From contig CAMZOI010000002.1 in the NCBI GenBank assembly GCA_947331495.1, forward strand, positions 362,208 through 426,207: a stretch of 64,000 nucleotides of DNA, written 5' to 3'. Numbering within the stretch: the stretch's first letter is position 1; each line of letters opens with the position of its first letter. The position numbers and the translations under genes are program-made. Shown here piece after piece: positions 34,777-43,755 of this stretch. This DNA is from Erythrobacteraceae bacterium Alg239-R51. GTDB taxonomy: Bacteria; Pseudomonadota; Alphaproteobacteria; Sphingomonadales; Sphingomonadaceae. The notes beneath the pieces were generated by a model. It saw only the letters and a program-made list of their open reading frames with translations, was not told where the DNA came from and did no database searches.

Positions 34777-34901
34777 CTAGTGCAAGACCGGTCCCTGCGG
34801 CGATAGAGGAACGGTATAGCTGTCGATGGTGCGGAAGCGCAGGTCACTGTTGTGGATCGAGCCGAGCGCTGGCAGCAAACCGATATCCAATGGAAGTAGC
34901 T
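34777..34901 (-). other. Unassigned gene-like fragment between the recombinase remnant and the NmrA gene
   Basis: One reverse frame is open for about 40 codons up to TAG 34777-34779 and reads as plausible protein (LPALGSIHNSDLRFRTIDSY, then TVPLSPQGPVLH). It has no start of its own and begins inside the end of the NmrA gene in another frame. It may be a scrap of a lost mobile-element gene. I do not recognise the family. Confidence 0.25.
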
Positions 34902-35750
34902 CTAGTTTCGTTTCTGCCAAACATCTCGACAGTCATCGATATATTCAAATACATCTCTCGGCCTCTCCGCGATCAAGCGCGAAAGGTCTGGCGAAACCGC
35001 TGCGGCTTGTCCGAACCGTAGCCCGACATGCAAAGCTGTCTGGATCAGCGCCTTGCTCATTGGCTCGCCGTTCGAATGAAGGCGCGAGAAATAGCCGATT
35101 ACCGAGGCAGGTTCATAGCGTATTTTTCGTCCAAGGACCAAGGATAGGTGTTGCGCAACTTGGGCGAAGGTAGCGGCCACCGGACCAGTCAGTTCATATG
35201 ATACATCGTGATGTAGCTCCGGTCGCAGCAGGCAGTCCGCCGCTACCTTGCCGATATCGCGCACGTCGACGAAGGCGGACTTGCCGTCTCCTGCCGGAAT
35301 GTAAATTCGATCCCGGGTACGGATGTCATCGCCGTAAGCAGTTTCAATATTCTGCGCGAAGAAACCGGGTCGCAGAATTGTCCAGCCGGTTGTCTTGGTA
35401 AGATGACGCTCGACTGCGGCATGCGGAAGGAACCGCAGTTTTTCTGCGCCCGCGACAGATAGGAACACGATGTGTTGAACCCCCTGTGCCCGCGCGGCGG
35501 TGATGAAAGGTCCCAGCGTGTGGTCAATGTCGGCAATCTGAGGCGGCCGTAGAAGAAATACCCGCGTTACTCCGGTCAGCGCGGGTTGCCAGCTCTGCTT
35601 GTCGCAAAAATCGAAGGCTACTTCATCCCTGCCCCCACCGGTGCGTGTGGCGACTATCGGTTGCGCACCTGCATCGCGCAAAGCTTTCATTACGGAACTA
35701 CCTACCGTTCCAGTGCCGCCAGTAATGAGGATCCGACCCGGCTCGCTCAT
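34902..35750 (-). CDS. NmrA-like NAD(P)-binding protein
   Basis: A 282-residue atypical short-chain dehydrogenase of the NmrA/HSCARG type. The dinucleotide loop ITGGTGTVGSSVMKAL is at residue 8, followed by a truncated second strand VATRTGGG, VFLLRPPQ near 75 and ILRPGFFAQNIE near 128. These proteins sense or bind NAD(P), and some act as NADPH-quinone reductases. It lies between the recombinase remnant and the microaerobic cluster and may have come in with the mobile element, but no direct sign of this is seen. Confidence 0.87.
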   Translation of the reverse strand: MSEPGRILITGGTGTVGSSVMKALRDAGAQPIVATRTGGGRDEVAFDFCDKQSWQPALTGVTRVFLLRPPQIADIDHTLGPFITAARAQGVQHIVFLSVAGAEKLRFLPHAAVERHLTKTTGWTILRPGFFAQNIETAYGDDIRTRDRIYIPAGDGKSAFVDVRDIGKVAADCLLRPELHHDVSYELTGPVAATFAQVAQHLSLVLGRKIRYEPASVIGYFSRLHSNGEPMSKALIQTALHVGLRFGQAAAVSPDLSRLIAERPRDVFEYIDDCRDVWQKRN

Positions 35751-35780
35751 AGCAGCGCGCCGCCATTAGTGGCGCGTACC

Positions 35781-36056
35781 TCAGGCATCCGCGTCCACTA
35801 TCGCGTTCGCATCTCCACCCATTACGAAAACCCAAATGACAAGACAGGCAATCCAGCCAACATTGCAGACGATCAACGCCGTCCATACTGCTGCAGGAGT
35901 AGCGCGTCTGGGGCCCGGCCCGCGTACCATTTCTCCGGGCCGGTCGCCTCTGAATATTCGCGCGAGGTCCCGCATGTGCAACAGAAGCCATATCCCAGCT
36001 GCGAGGCTGAACACCGCGAAAAGGGCGATCATTGCTGGGAGAAACCATAAGGGCAT
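35781..36056 (-). CDS. Small two-helix membrane protein
   Basis: A 91-residue protein with two clear transmembrane helices: LPAMIALFAVFSLAAGIWLLL near residue 5 and VWTALIVCNVGWIACLVIWVF near residue 57. A basic loop rich in Arg, Gly and Pro (RGDRPGEMVRGPGPRR) lies between and should be cytoplasmic. No family recognised. It is 30 bases upstream of the NmrA gene and 27 bases downstream of hemN on the same strand, so it may share the hemN transcript. Confidence 0.65.
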   Translation of the reverse strand: MPLWFLPAMIALFAVFSLAAGIWLLLHMRDLARIFRGDRPGEMVRGPGPRRATPAAVWTALIVCNVGWIACLVIWVFVMGGDANAIVDADA

Positions 36057-36083
36057 GACGGAAATTCCTTCGTGGAGGGAGGT

Positions 36084-37394
36084 TCAGATGGCAGAGCTGA
36101 ACCTGCGGGCTGATTGCGGCCGGTAAGCGTCGAAGAGAGCAGCGATCGCACGGGAATAAGGCACACCTGTGCTGCAAATCGATAGCCGATCGCCGTCCAA
36201 CGTGACGAGGCCGCGATCGATAAAAGGTTCCAGCCCATCACTGACCGACCGTTGCAGGAATTGCGGGACATCCGCGCGCCCGGCACACAGCAGGTTTTCG
36301 ATCAGCCGGCCAAGCATCTGATCGTCGGTTGAGCGGGTGATACCCACGCTGGTCGTCAACCTACCTTGGCTTGCCAGCATCCGGTAGCGTCCGCTGTTCT
36401 TTTCGTTCTGCACCAGCAGCTTGGGAAAGCTGCTTACCGCTGAGCTGCCGAGACCGATCAGTATGGTGGATTGATCATCGGTGCAACCCTGGAAATTACG
36501 CCGCAACTTTCCGGTCGCTGCAGCTTGCGCGAGCGGATCGTCAGGCTTGGCGAAGTGATCGAACCCGATCGCATGGTAGCCATGACTGGTGATCAGCTCA
36601 TGCCCCAGCGAGGCCATTGCAAAGCGGTCCGCAGGTCCGGGAAGCGCATTCCCGTCAATGACACGCTGTCGCGGAATAAGGTGCGGAACATGCGCATAGC
36701 CGAACAGGGCGATCCGGTCCGGCCCCAGCGACAGCGACTGCTCTAAGCTATCGCGCAGGTCTTCGTGCGACTGATCGGGTAAGCCATACATCAGATCGAA
36801 ATTGAGCGAGGAAACACCATTGTCACGGAGCAGGCCGACGCTTCGCTCGATCAGGCTTTCTGGCTGAATCCTTCCGATAGCTTCCTGACAATGCGGGGAG
36901 AAGGTCTGCACGCCCAGGCTCGCGCGTTCGATCCCGACCCTTCCGATTGCCTTCGCCCATTCCGCAGTGAAGGTTCGGGGGTCGAGCTCGATGGAAAAAA
37001 CCGGATCGTCGATGCTGAACTGCGTTGTCAGTCGGTCGACGAGGGCCAGGAACTCGGCGGGACTGATTGCATTCGGGCTCCCGCCTCCGAACGCTATCCT
37101 TCGCACCGCGGCATCCGAAGGCAACAGGTCGGACACGAGGTCGATCTCGCGGCATAAAGCATCCAGATAGGATTCCAATCTCTGCCTTTTCCCAGCTTTG
37201 CCGGTGTTACAGCCGCAGTAGAAGCAGATCTTCTCGCAGAACGGTATGTGGACGTAGAGCGAAACGTTGCCGTGCGCGCCGCCGAGCGCTTGGGCATGGT
37301 CAGTGGCTGACAATGGACCGAATTCGGCTGCGGTAGGATAGCTGGTGTAGCGGGGAACCGGGGTTGCCAGCAGATCGGGATAATAGGGCCACAT
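36084..37394 (-). CDS. hemN: Oxygen-independent coproporphyrinogen III oxidase
   Basis: A 436-residue radical SAM enzyme that decarboxylates coproporphyrinogen III without oxygen. Start MWPYYPDLLATPVPRYTSYP is the family norm; the frame opens 12 codons further upstream. The cluster motif is FCEKICFYCGCNTG (CxxxCxxC) near residue 54, followed by GGGSPNAISP. The C-terminal HemN domain has LSICSTGVPYSRAIAALFD. It supplies haem under low oxygen and lies downstream of the cco genes, as expected in an FnrL regulon. Confidence 0.95.
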   Translation of the reverse strand: MWPYYPDLLATPVPRYTSYPTAAEFGPLSATDHAQALGGAHGNVSLYVHIPFCEKICFYCGCNTGKAGKRQRLESYLDALCREIDLVSDLLPSDAAVRRIAFGGGSPNAISPAEFLALVDRLTTQFSIDDPVFSIELDPRTFTAEWAKAIGRVGIERASLGVQTFSPHCQEAIGRIQPESLIERSVGLLRDNGVSSLNFDLMYGLPDQSHEDLRDSLEQSLSLGPDRIALFGYAHVPHLIPRQRVIDGNALPGPADRFAMASLGHELITSHGYHAIGFDHFAKPDDPLAQAAATGKLRRNFQGCTDDQSTILIGLGSSAVSSFPKLLVQNEKNSGRYRMLASQGRLTTSVGITRSTDDQMLGRLIENLLCAGRADVPQFLQRSVSDGLEPFIDRGLVTLDGDRLSICSTGVPYSRAIAALFDAYRPQSARRFSSAI

Positions 37395-37485
37395 GGCCGA
37401 TCCCACATTCGTGAGCGGGGATGGTATCATTGCGCTTGATCAATCCGAACCGGAATTATTGCGGAGAGCGCCGATAGGTTCGTTT

Positions 37486-37671
37486 TCACCGGTCGGCCTC
37501 CCGTTCAATCTTCTCCGCACCCGACTTGTCGTCCTCGTCATCGATCAGGATGCGGTTCGCGGCCCCTTCGAGATCCTCGAACTGACCGTTGCGCATGGCC
37601 CAGAAGAACAGCGCAAGACCGGCACCGCCCAATGCGAGAGCCACGGGGATCAGATAAGCAAGGACGCTCAT
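37486..37671 (-). CDS. ccoS: cbb3-type cytochrome oxidase assembly protein CcoS
   Basis: A 61-residue protein with one N-terminal helix (VLAYLIPVALALGGAGLALFFWA) followed by the conserved NGQFEDLEGAANRIL, the CcoS signature. CcoS is needed for haem and copper insertion into the cbb3 oxidase. Its ATG overlaps the ccoI stop (ATGA). Confidence 0.95.
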   Translation of the reverse strand: MSVLAYLIPVALALGGAGLALFFWAMRNGQFEDLEGAANRILIDDEDDKSGAEKIEREADR

Positions 37672-39803
37672 GACGAGAGGCCACTCGGAACGCGCGCCAG
37701 GCGAAGCGAATTGCCCACGACGACCAGTGAACTGAGCGACATTGCGATCGCGGCAATCAGCGGCGTGGTCAGGCCCGCGAGCGCCAGAGGAACAGCCAGC
37801 ACATTGTAGCCGATGGCGAAGCCAAAGTTCTGGCGGACGATGCGCATTGTTCGACGTGCGACCGCTACCGCGAGCGCGACCGGCATCAGCGCCCTGCCCA
37901 GGAACACCGCATCCGCGGCCTGCTGGCTGACGTCGCTCGCACTGCCCGGCGCGATCGATGCATGGGCAGCCGCCAGCGCCGGGCCGTCGTTGATCCCGTC
38001 GCCAACCATCAGCGGGCGACGCCCGTCCGCTTTTAACGCATCGAGCAGCGCCAGCTTGGTATCCGGACGCATCTCTGCGTCGCCCGCGATACCAAGTTCA
38101 ATAGCGAGCGCTCCCACGGGCGCTTGCCGATCACCGGAGACGATGCGGCTGTCGATACCGCTGACACGAAGCGCGGCGAGGGTCTCGGCAACATCTGGAC
38201 GCATTGGATCCGCGAATGGGATGGCAACCAACTCTTTCCCGATCCGGAGAGTGCTTGAAAGTTCGCGACCGACAATGTCGGTCCGCTCCAGGGCAACTCG
38301 GGTGCCGGCCCAATCAGCGCTGATGCCCTGGCCGCCCACTTCGCATAGCGAACCAACCACAGCGGGCGTGACACCTTTTCCCTCGAGTGCGGTTGCCAGC
38401 CCCTTGCTCAACGGATGGCGACTGGCTTGCGCCAGCGCGAGGGCGACGGATTTTTGCTCGCTCGACAAGCGATCGATCCGCGGCACCGGCTCTCCCATCG
38501 TCAGCGTCCCGGTCTTGTCGAACAGTGCTGTATCGACCTCCGCAAGCCGTTCGAGCGCGCTGCCGTCTTTTACGAGCAGGCCGCGCTTCGCGAGGGCGCC
38601 CGATGCTACCACCTGCGCCGCGGGGACTGCCAGCCCCATGGCGCAGGGGCAGGTGATGATCAGCACGGCAATCGCGATGACCAGCGACTGGTGCAAACCG
38701 ACGCCTGCGATCATCCACCCGGCGAATGCCAGCAGAGCGAGGGTATGGACCGCAGGCGCGTAGAGGCGCGAGGCGCGATCCGCGATGCGAACGTAATGGC
38801 TGCGCGATTGCCCGGCCTCGTCCATCATTCGCGCAATTTCGGCTAGAGCGGTATCAGACGACGCAGCCGTGACGCGAACACGGATGGGATTTGCCAGGTT
38901 TATGGTCCCGGCATGAACCAGGTCGTCCCGGGCCACCGATTGAGGTGTGCTCTCGCCCGTCAGCATGGCATTGTCGATCATGCTCCGGCCGTCTTCGATC
39001 ACTCCATCGGCCGCCAGCGCCTCGCCGGCTGCGACGAGCATCAGCATACCGGGCTCGAGGTCTTCCGCGGCAACCGCTCTAGTCGATCCATCCCCTGCCA
39101 GGACACGCGCCGACTTGCCCATTCGGGACAGCAAGGCGCCGATCCCAGCGCGGGTCTTGTTCCGCATCATCGCATCGAGCGCGCGTCCGGCCAGCAGGAA
39201 GAACAGCAGCATAACCGCACTGTCGAAATAAGCGTGCTCACCGCCGGTTGCAGTCTCGTAGACGCTCAGTCCCGTAGCGAGCAGAACACCGATGGAGATC
39301 GGCACATCCATGTTCGTCCGGCGATGCCGCAACGCCATCGCCGCGCTGGCAAAGAACGGTCGCCCGGCATAGGCAACCACCGGCAGCGCAATCAACGCCG
39401 AGACCCAGTGGAACAGTTCGCGCGTGACACCGCCTGCTCCTGACCAGACGCTGACCGAAAGGAGCATGATGTTCATCATGCCGAAGCCTGCGACGGCGAG
39501 AGCGCGCAGTAGAGTGCGACTCTCTGAATCATCCTGTCCAAGCGGGTTGGCCTCAGCGGCCTGTGCTTCGAAGCCTAGCTTTCCGATCGCGGCAACCAAC
39601 CCGTCCGCATCCAGCGACCTGTCGTGCCGAACAGCAACTCGCTTCGCGGAGAAGTTAACGCGCGCGGCTTCTATGCCCTCGACATCCTGCAAGCCTCGCT
39701 CGATTTTGGCGATGCAACCGGCACAGCGCATACCCGGCACTGTGAATCGGCTGTCTGTAAGCTCGGCACGTTCGATCGCATCAAGGGCCACCGGGACATT
39801 CAC
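37668..39803 (-). CDS. ccoI: Copper-translocating P-type ATPase CcoI
   Basis: A 711-residue heavy-metal P1B-ATPase of the CcoI/FixI type that delivers copper for CcoN. An N-terminal HMA domain (GMRCAGCIAKIERGL near residue 24), the metal-channel motif TCPCAMGLAVP near 385, phosphorylation site DKTGTLT near 427 and hinge VGDGINDGPAL near 615 are all present. Starts with GTG overlapping the ccoH stop. Confidence 0.96.
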   Translation of the reverse strand: MNVPVALDAIERAELTDSRFTVPGMRCAGCIAKIERGLQDVEGIEAARVNFSAKRVAVRHDRSLDADGLVAAIGKLGFEAQAAEANPLGQDDSESRTLLRALAVAGFGMMNIMLLSVSVWSGAGGVTRELFHWVSALIALPVVAYAGRPFFASAAMALRHRRTNMDVPISIGVLLATGLSVYETATGGEHAYFDSAVMLLFFLLAGRALDAMMRNKTRAGIGALLSRMGKSARVLAGDGSTRAVAAEDLEPGMLMLVAAGEALAADGVIEDGRSMIDNAMLTGESTPQSVARDDLVHAGTINLANPIRVRVTAASSDTALAEIARMMDEAGQSRSHYVRIADRASRLYAPAVHTLALLAFAGWMIAGVGLHQSLVIAIAVLIITCPCAMGLAVPAAQVVASGALAKRGLLVKDGSALERLAEVDTALFDKTGTLTMGEPVPRIDRLSSEQKSVALALAQASRHPLSKGLATALEGKGVTPAVVGSLCEVGGQGISADWAGTRVALERTDIVGRELSSTLRIGKELVAIPFADPMRPDVAETLAALRVSGIDSRIVSGDRQAPVGALAIELGIAGDAEMRPDTKLALLDALKADGRRPLMVGDGINDGPALAAAHASIAPGSASDVSQQAADAVFLGRALMPVALAVAVARRTMRIVRQNFGFAIGYNVLAVPLALAGLTTPLIAAIAMSLSSLVVVGNSLRLARVPSGLSS

Positions 39804-40249
39804 TGAACGTGCTCTTCCGCCAACCAGGTCTGACCGTCGGGAGAGGCGATGGTCAGCCGAACTATCCAGCGCCCCGGCTCCATCGCCTCCAGCGAAACGT
39901 AATCGCCGGGCGTCGCCTCGATGAAGCTGAGCTGCGCAGTTTCCGGCTTCCCGAGCGGCCTGCGGGCGACCGCTACGACGGTGGAACCGTCAGGCACCGA
40001 GGCGGTCTCGACAACGAGGTGGCCATTATCGCTCCGCGATATGTCCACTGTCCATCCCAACTCTTCCTGCCGCTCGGCAGCCTCCAGCCAGCCGTTGAAT
40101 TTCTGGCTAGCGACATAGGAGTTCTGGACCACGACGCCTCCGAAGCCACGAACGGCCAGAGTTGCCATGAACAGGTTTACGGCAATGATGATGGCGAAGC
40201 CGGACACGATGATCATGGCCATGTGCCTGCCGGTGAATTCGCTTTTCAT
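39800..40249 (-). CDS. ccoH: FixH/CcoH family cbb3 oxidase assembly protein
   Basis: A 149-residue FixH-type protein: one N-terminal transmembrane helix (MAMIIVSGFAIIIAVNLFMA), the family motif VVQNSYVASQKFN near residue 40, and a periplasmic immunoglobulin-like domain ending GRWIVRLTIASPDGQTWL. CcoH stabilises the cbb3 complex. The ATG overlaps the ccoG stop; its own stop overlaps the ccoI GTG. Confidence 0.94.
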   Translation of the reverse strand: MKSEFTGRHMAMIIVSGFAIIIAVNLFMATLAVRGFGGVVVQNSYVASQKFNGWLEAAERQEELGWTVDISRSDNGHLVVETASVPDGSTVVAVARRPLGKPETAQLSFIEATPGDYVSLEAMEPGRWIVRLTIASPDGQTWLAEEHVQ

Positions 40250-41859
40250 TCGCTTGCTCCCGGCGTGTCGAAGCGCGCTTCGGTTTCAACGCTCTCCTGC
40301 TGTTCGTCGCGTGATGTTACGCGGAAGCTGAATTCCTGCGTTTCGGTCCCTTCGGGCGCTACGACATAAGTGCGAACAGCGAGTACTTCGTCGGCAGGGA
40401 CCAACTTGGCTTGCTTCCGGGCAGCCGATTCACGTCGGCTCGTGTCGGTCCACATCGTGGCACCGGGAAGACCTTGAAGCGCGATCTCCATCTCCCGCGG
40501 ACGGCTCTCCATGTTTCGCAGTTTGAGAGTGTAGGAATTGCGTACCGATCCGTCGCTCATCAGAATATACGGTGGATTTCGGTCGGGTGCGACAGAAAGA
40601 CCCACATGGCTGCGCACGCCGAGGGCGAAAAGCATGGCAAGTCCGATGCTTGCCCAAATCAGGAAATAAGCAATGGTCCTGGGCCGAAGCAAGGCTTTCC
40701 ACGGCGGACGCGGGGCTTCTCCGTTCGCTTCCTTCTCGCAATCCTCGAGCGTCGCATAATCGATTAGCCCGCGGGGTCTGCCAATATCGGCCATCACCCT
40801 GTCGCAGGCGTCGATGCACAGGGCGCAGGTGATGCACCCGACTTGCGGCCCTTCGCGAATGTCGATGCCGGTGGGACAGACGGCGACACACTGCAGGCAG
40901 TCGATGCAGTCGCCGTATTTCTCTGGGTTCTTCTTTGCCTTCTTGACGCTGCCGCGCGGTTCGCCGCGCCAGTCCTTGTAGGTTACGAGAAGCGATTTCT
41001 CGTCCATCATCGCCGTCTGGATGCGCGGCCAGGGGCACATGTAGATGCAAACCTGTTCGCGCATGAAGCCACCCAGTGTGAAAGTGGTCAGCGTGAGGAT
41101 CGCAACCGTGATGTAAGCGGCGGGTGTCGCCTCGCCTGCCCAGAAGTCGCGCACGAGAGTAGGAGCGTCGGCGAAATACATGATCCACGCGCCACCGGTC
41201 CAGAAAGCGATGACAAGATAGATCGTGTATTTGAAGGTCCGCTTTGCGATCTTCTTCGGTCCGAGGGGCGCGGCGTCCAGCTTTATCCGGGCGTTCCGAT
41301 CTCCATCGACAAAGCGGTCCACATGCTGGAACAAGTCGGTCCAGACCGTTTGCGGGCAGGCGTATCCGCACCACGCCCGCCCCACCGCGCTGGTCACGAG
41401 AAACAGGCCCAGGGCCGCCATGATGAGCAGACCGGCCACGAAATAGAACTCGTGCGGCCAAATCTCGATACCGAACATGTAGAAGCGCCGGTTGGCGATA
41501 TCGACGAGGACCGCCTGGTCGGGCGCATAGGGACCACGGTCCCAGCGGATCCATGGCGTCACGTAATAGATCGCCAGAGTGATGAACATGACGGTCCACT
41601 TGAAGCGCCGGAATGGTCCGTCGATCCGTTTGTTGTGAACCTTCGTGCGTTTCTCGAACAGTTTGTTCGGCAAGTTCTGCCGCGGCGGTTCATGCGGCTC
41701 GTGGCGAAGGGTGGTTGCTTCGGGTTCGGCTACTGCACCAGAGACCGGCTCGTTGGTTTTCGCGCGGCCATCCTCGAGGATAACGGACCAGTCGCGCTCC
41801 CCCTCCTCCGCCCGGCGTGGAGGCCGACTTCCCGCGCGACCATCCTCACGGTTCGACAT
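40246..41859 (-). CDS. ccoG: Cytochrome c oxidase accessory protein CcoG (RdxA/FixG)
   Basis: A 537-residue membrane iron-sulfur protein involved in copper reduction for cbb3 assembly. About five helices are present, with a two-cluster ferredoxin domain: CIDCLQCVAVCPTGIDI and GCITCALCIDACDRV near residue 310. The C-terminal FixG immunoglobulin-like domain includes LQGLPGATMW. The ATG chosen at 41857-41859 overlaps the ccoP end by 14 bases; a start nine codons upstream would overlap more. The N-terminal 60 residues are a disordered, charged extension. Confidence 0.94.
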   Translation of the reverse strand: MSNREDGRAGSRPPRRAEEGERDWSVILEDGRAKTNEPVSGAVAEPEATTLRHEPHEPPRQNLPNKLFEKRTKVHNKRIDGPFRRFKWTVMFITLAIYYVTPWIRWDRGPYAPDQAVLVDIANRRFYMFGIEIWPHEFYFVAGLLIMAALGLFLVTSAVGRAWCGYACPQTVWTDLFQHVDRFVDGDRNARIKLDAAPLGPKKIAKRTFKYTIYLVIAFWTGGAWIMYFADAPTLVRDFWAGEATPAAYITVAILTLTTFTLGGFMREQVCIYMCPWPRIQTAMMDEKSLLVTYKDWRGEPRGSVKKAKKNPEKYGDCIDCLQCVAVCPTGIDIREGPQVGCITCALCIDACDRVMADIGRPRGLIDYATLEDCEKEANGEAPRPPWKALLRPRTIAYFLIWASIGLAMLFALGVRSHVGLSVAPDRNPPYILMSDGSVRNSYTLKLRNMESRPREMEIALQGLPGATMWTDTSRRESAARKQAKLVPADEVLAVRTYVVAPEGTETQEFSFRVTSRDEQQESVETEARFDTPGASE

Positions 41860-42787
41860 CGGTCCGAACCGCCGGGTCTGCGGCATCCTCGCTGATCCGC
41901 TCGCCGCCGCCGAGCGACCAGACGTAGGCGGTCAGCATCTTGACCGTTGCTTCGTCGAGCCGCTCTTTCCAACCTGGCATGACGCCCATTTTTGGGTTGA
42001 GAATCTGTGCCCGAATTTCTGCTGCAGATCCTCCGCGCAGCCAGATCGCGTCGCTAAGATTGGGGGCCCCAAGTTCTCTCGATCCTTGCCCAGACGGACC
42101 GTGGCAGGATGCGCAATTATCAGCATACAGTTGGGCGCCGACCGGATGAGAAGCCTGGTCATTCCCTAATGATTGAACATGGCCGACCAAGGCCTCAAGC
42201 TGCGCTGCCTCGAACACGCCTTCGAAAGGGGGCATGATGCTCTGCCGCTCTTCGTTCTCGGTTGGCTGCCTGATCCCATGTTCTATTGTATAGTGAATCG
42301 ACTTCAGGTCGCCGCCCCACAACCAAGCGTCATCGTTGAGGTTCGGGTAGCCAAGCGTCTGACTGCCTGCCGCACCAGATCCGTGACACTGCGAACAGTT
42401 GATCTGGAATGCTGCACGGCCCCCGGCGATCGCCTGCCTAAGCAGTTCGGGGTTATCCTGAAGCTTCACAACATCGATCGCAGCGAGCTGTTCGCGGAAG
42501 GTTTGTGTCTCCAAGTCAGCCAAGCGCATGTCTTCGGCGAGTTCGCCGCGGCTCGACCATTCCAGAACTCCGACGGTTGCCCGGTCGATCAGAGGCCAGG
42601 CCGGGTAGAGAATGACATAGGCGATCCCCCAGACAATCGTAAGATAGAGCGTCCACAGCCACCACCGCGGCATGGGCGTGTCGAGTTCCTCGATGCCGTC
42701 CCATTCGTGGCCGACCGTTTCAGTACCGGTTGCCGCATCGATACGCTTCCCGCCGGCCTCGCGATTTTCGGCGTTCCTATTCGCCAT
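41846..42787 (-). CDS. ccoP: cbb3-type cytochrome c oxidase subunit III (CcoP)
   Basis: A 313-residue dihaem cytochrome c. The N-terminal domain contains DGIEELDTPMPRWWLWTLY and a transmembrane helix; the haem motifs CSQCHG (near residue 138) and CASCHG (near 225) follow with their distal methionines (IMPPFEG, GVMPGW). It passes electrons to CcoO and CcoN. Its start overlaps the end of ccoQ. Confidence 0.96.
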   Translation of the reverse strand: MANRNAENREAGGKRIDAATGTETVGHEWDGIEELDTPMPRWWLWTLYLTIVWGIAYVILYPAWPLIDRATVGVLEWSSRGELAEDMRLADLETQTFREQLAAIDVVKLQDNPELLRQAIAGGRAAFQINCSQCHGSGAAGSQTLGYPNLNDDAWLWGGDLKSIHYTIEHGIRQPTENEERQSIMPPFEGVFEAAQLEALVGHVQSLGNDQASHPVGAQLYADNCASCHGPSGQGSRELGAPNLSDAIWLRGGSAAEIRAQILNPKMGVMPGWKERLDEATVKMLTAYVWSLGGGERISEDAADPAVRTDVEP

Positions 42788-42941
42788 TATTTTCGTCCTC
42801 GAATATCGAACGGGCAGCGTCGCGGTTGCGCCGCTTCGCGCCCGGACGAAACGGCCAGGCGCACAGGGTGAGGAAGAGAATGAAGATTACCACCAAGCCA
42901 TAGCTGTCGGCGAAGTGACGCAGGTTCTCGTAAAAGCTCAT
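42777..42941 (-). CDS. ccoQ: cbb3-type cytochrome oxidase subunit CcoQ
   Basis: A 54-residue single-helix protein read from ATG 42939-42941 to TAG 42777-42779. It starts [20 protein letters not shown], has one helix ([15 protein letters not shown]), then a basic segment ([19 protein letters not shown]) as in CcoQ/FixQ. It overlaps ccoO by four bases (ATGA) and ccoP by 11. Confidence 0.93.
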   Translation of the reverse strand: MSFYENLRHFADSYGLVVIFILFLTLCAWPFRPGAKRRNRDAARSIFEDENNGE

Positions 42942-43744
42942 CGCCCTTTCTCCTGCGCAAGCTCTTCCTGCGCCACTGCACTCTCGAAATCGATCAGCGT
43001 GCCAAGCATCTGGAGATAGGCGATCAGCGCGTCCATCTCAGTCAATCGATCGGGCTGTCCGTCGAAGTCGCGGATTTCCGCCTCCGAATAGCGTTGAAGG
43101 AAATCGCCATCGTCGAGATCGGGATTGGCCTGAAGCAGGAGGTCGGCCTCCGCCTGATCGATGTCCCGATCGCTGTAAGGAACGCCGACGCGGCTCAGAG
43201 CGACCAGCATCGCCGCCGGATCGGAAATCTTCAGGTCGGTATCGAGAAGGAATGCGTAGGACGGCATGATGCTTTCCGGAACCACCGCCTGCGGGTCCAC
43301 GAAGTGCTGCACGTGCCACTCGTCCGAATAGCGCCCGCCTACGCGCGCAAGATCCGGACCGGTTCGCTTGGAACCCCACTGGAACGGATGGTCGTACATA
43401 CTTTCAGCAGCGAGGCTGTAGTGGCCATACCGCTCCACCTCGTCGCGAAACGGGCGCACCATCTGACTGTGGCAGGAATAGCATCCTTCGCGCACGTAGA
43501 TATTGCGGCCCGCCTGCTCCAGGGGCGTATACGGACGCATCCCCTCGACCTCCTCGATAGTGTTGTCGATCCAGAACAACGGCGCGATCTCGACGATGCC
43601 GCCGATCGCGACCACGACGAAGGTGGCTACGGCAAGCAGAGTGATGTTGCGCTCGAGCCGCTTGTGTCCCTTGACCGTCGCCACCACGTCGGGCGGTTCG
43701 TTCGCCATGTCCTGCTCGGTCGGAAGATTGTCTTTGGTGTTCAT
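42938..43744 (-). CDS. ccoO: cbb3-type cytochrome c oxidase subunit II (CcoO)
   Basis: A 268-residue monohaem cytochrome c. The N-terminal helix ([20 protein letters not shown]) anchors it; the haem site is [17 protein letters not shown] near residue 85, exactly the CcoO sequence, and the distal methionine is in [11 protein letters not shown]. It lies 11 bases after ccoN. Confidence 0.97.
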   Translation of the reverse strand: MNTKDNLPTEQDMANEPPDVVATVKGHKRLERNITLLAVATFVVVAIGGIVEIAPLFWIDNTIEEVEGMRPYTPLEQAGRNIYVREGCYSCHSQMVRPFRDEVERYGHYSLAAESMYDHPFQWGSKRTGPDLARVGGRYSDEWHVQHFVDPQAVVPESIMPSYAFLLDTDLKISDPAAMLVALSRVGVPYSDRDIDQAEADLLLQANPDLDDGDFLQRYSEAEIRDFDGQPDRLTEMDALIAYLQMLGTLIDFESAVAQEELAQEKGR

Positions 43745-43755
43745 TCTGGCGACCC

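Noticed and set aside
37430..37443. FNR box before hemN (TTGATCAAGCGCAA on the reverse strand)
   Set aside because: The second half-site has two mismatches, and the position would put the start site at the ATG; too weak to call.
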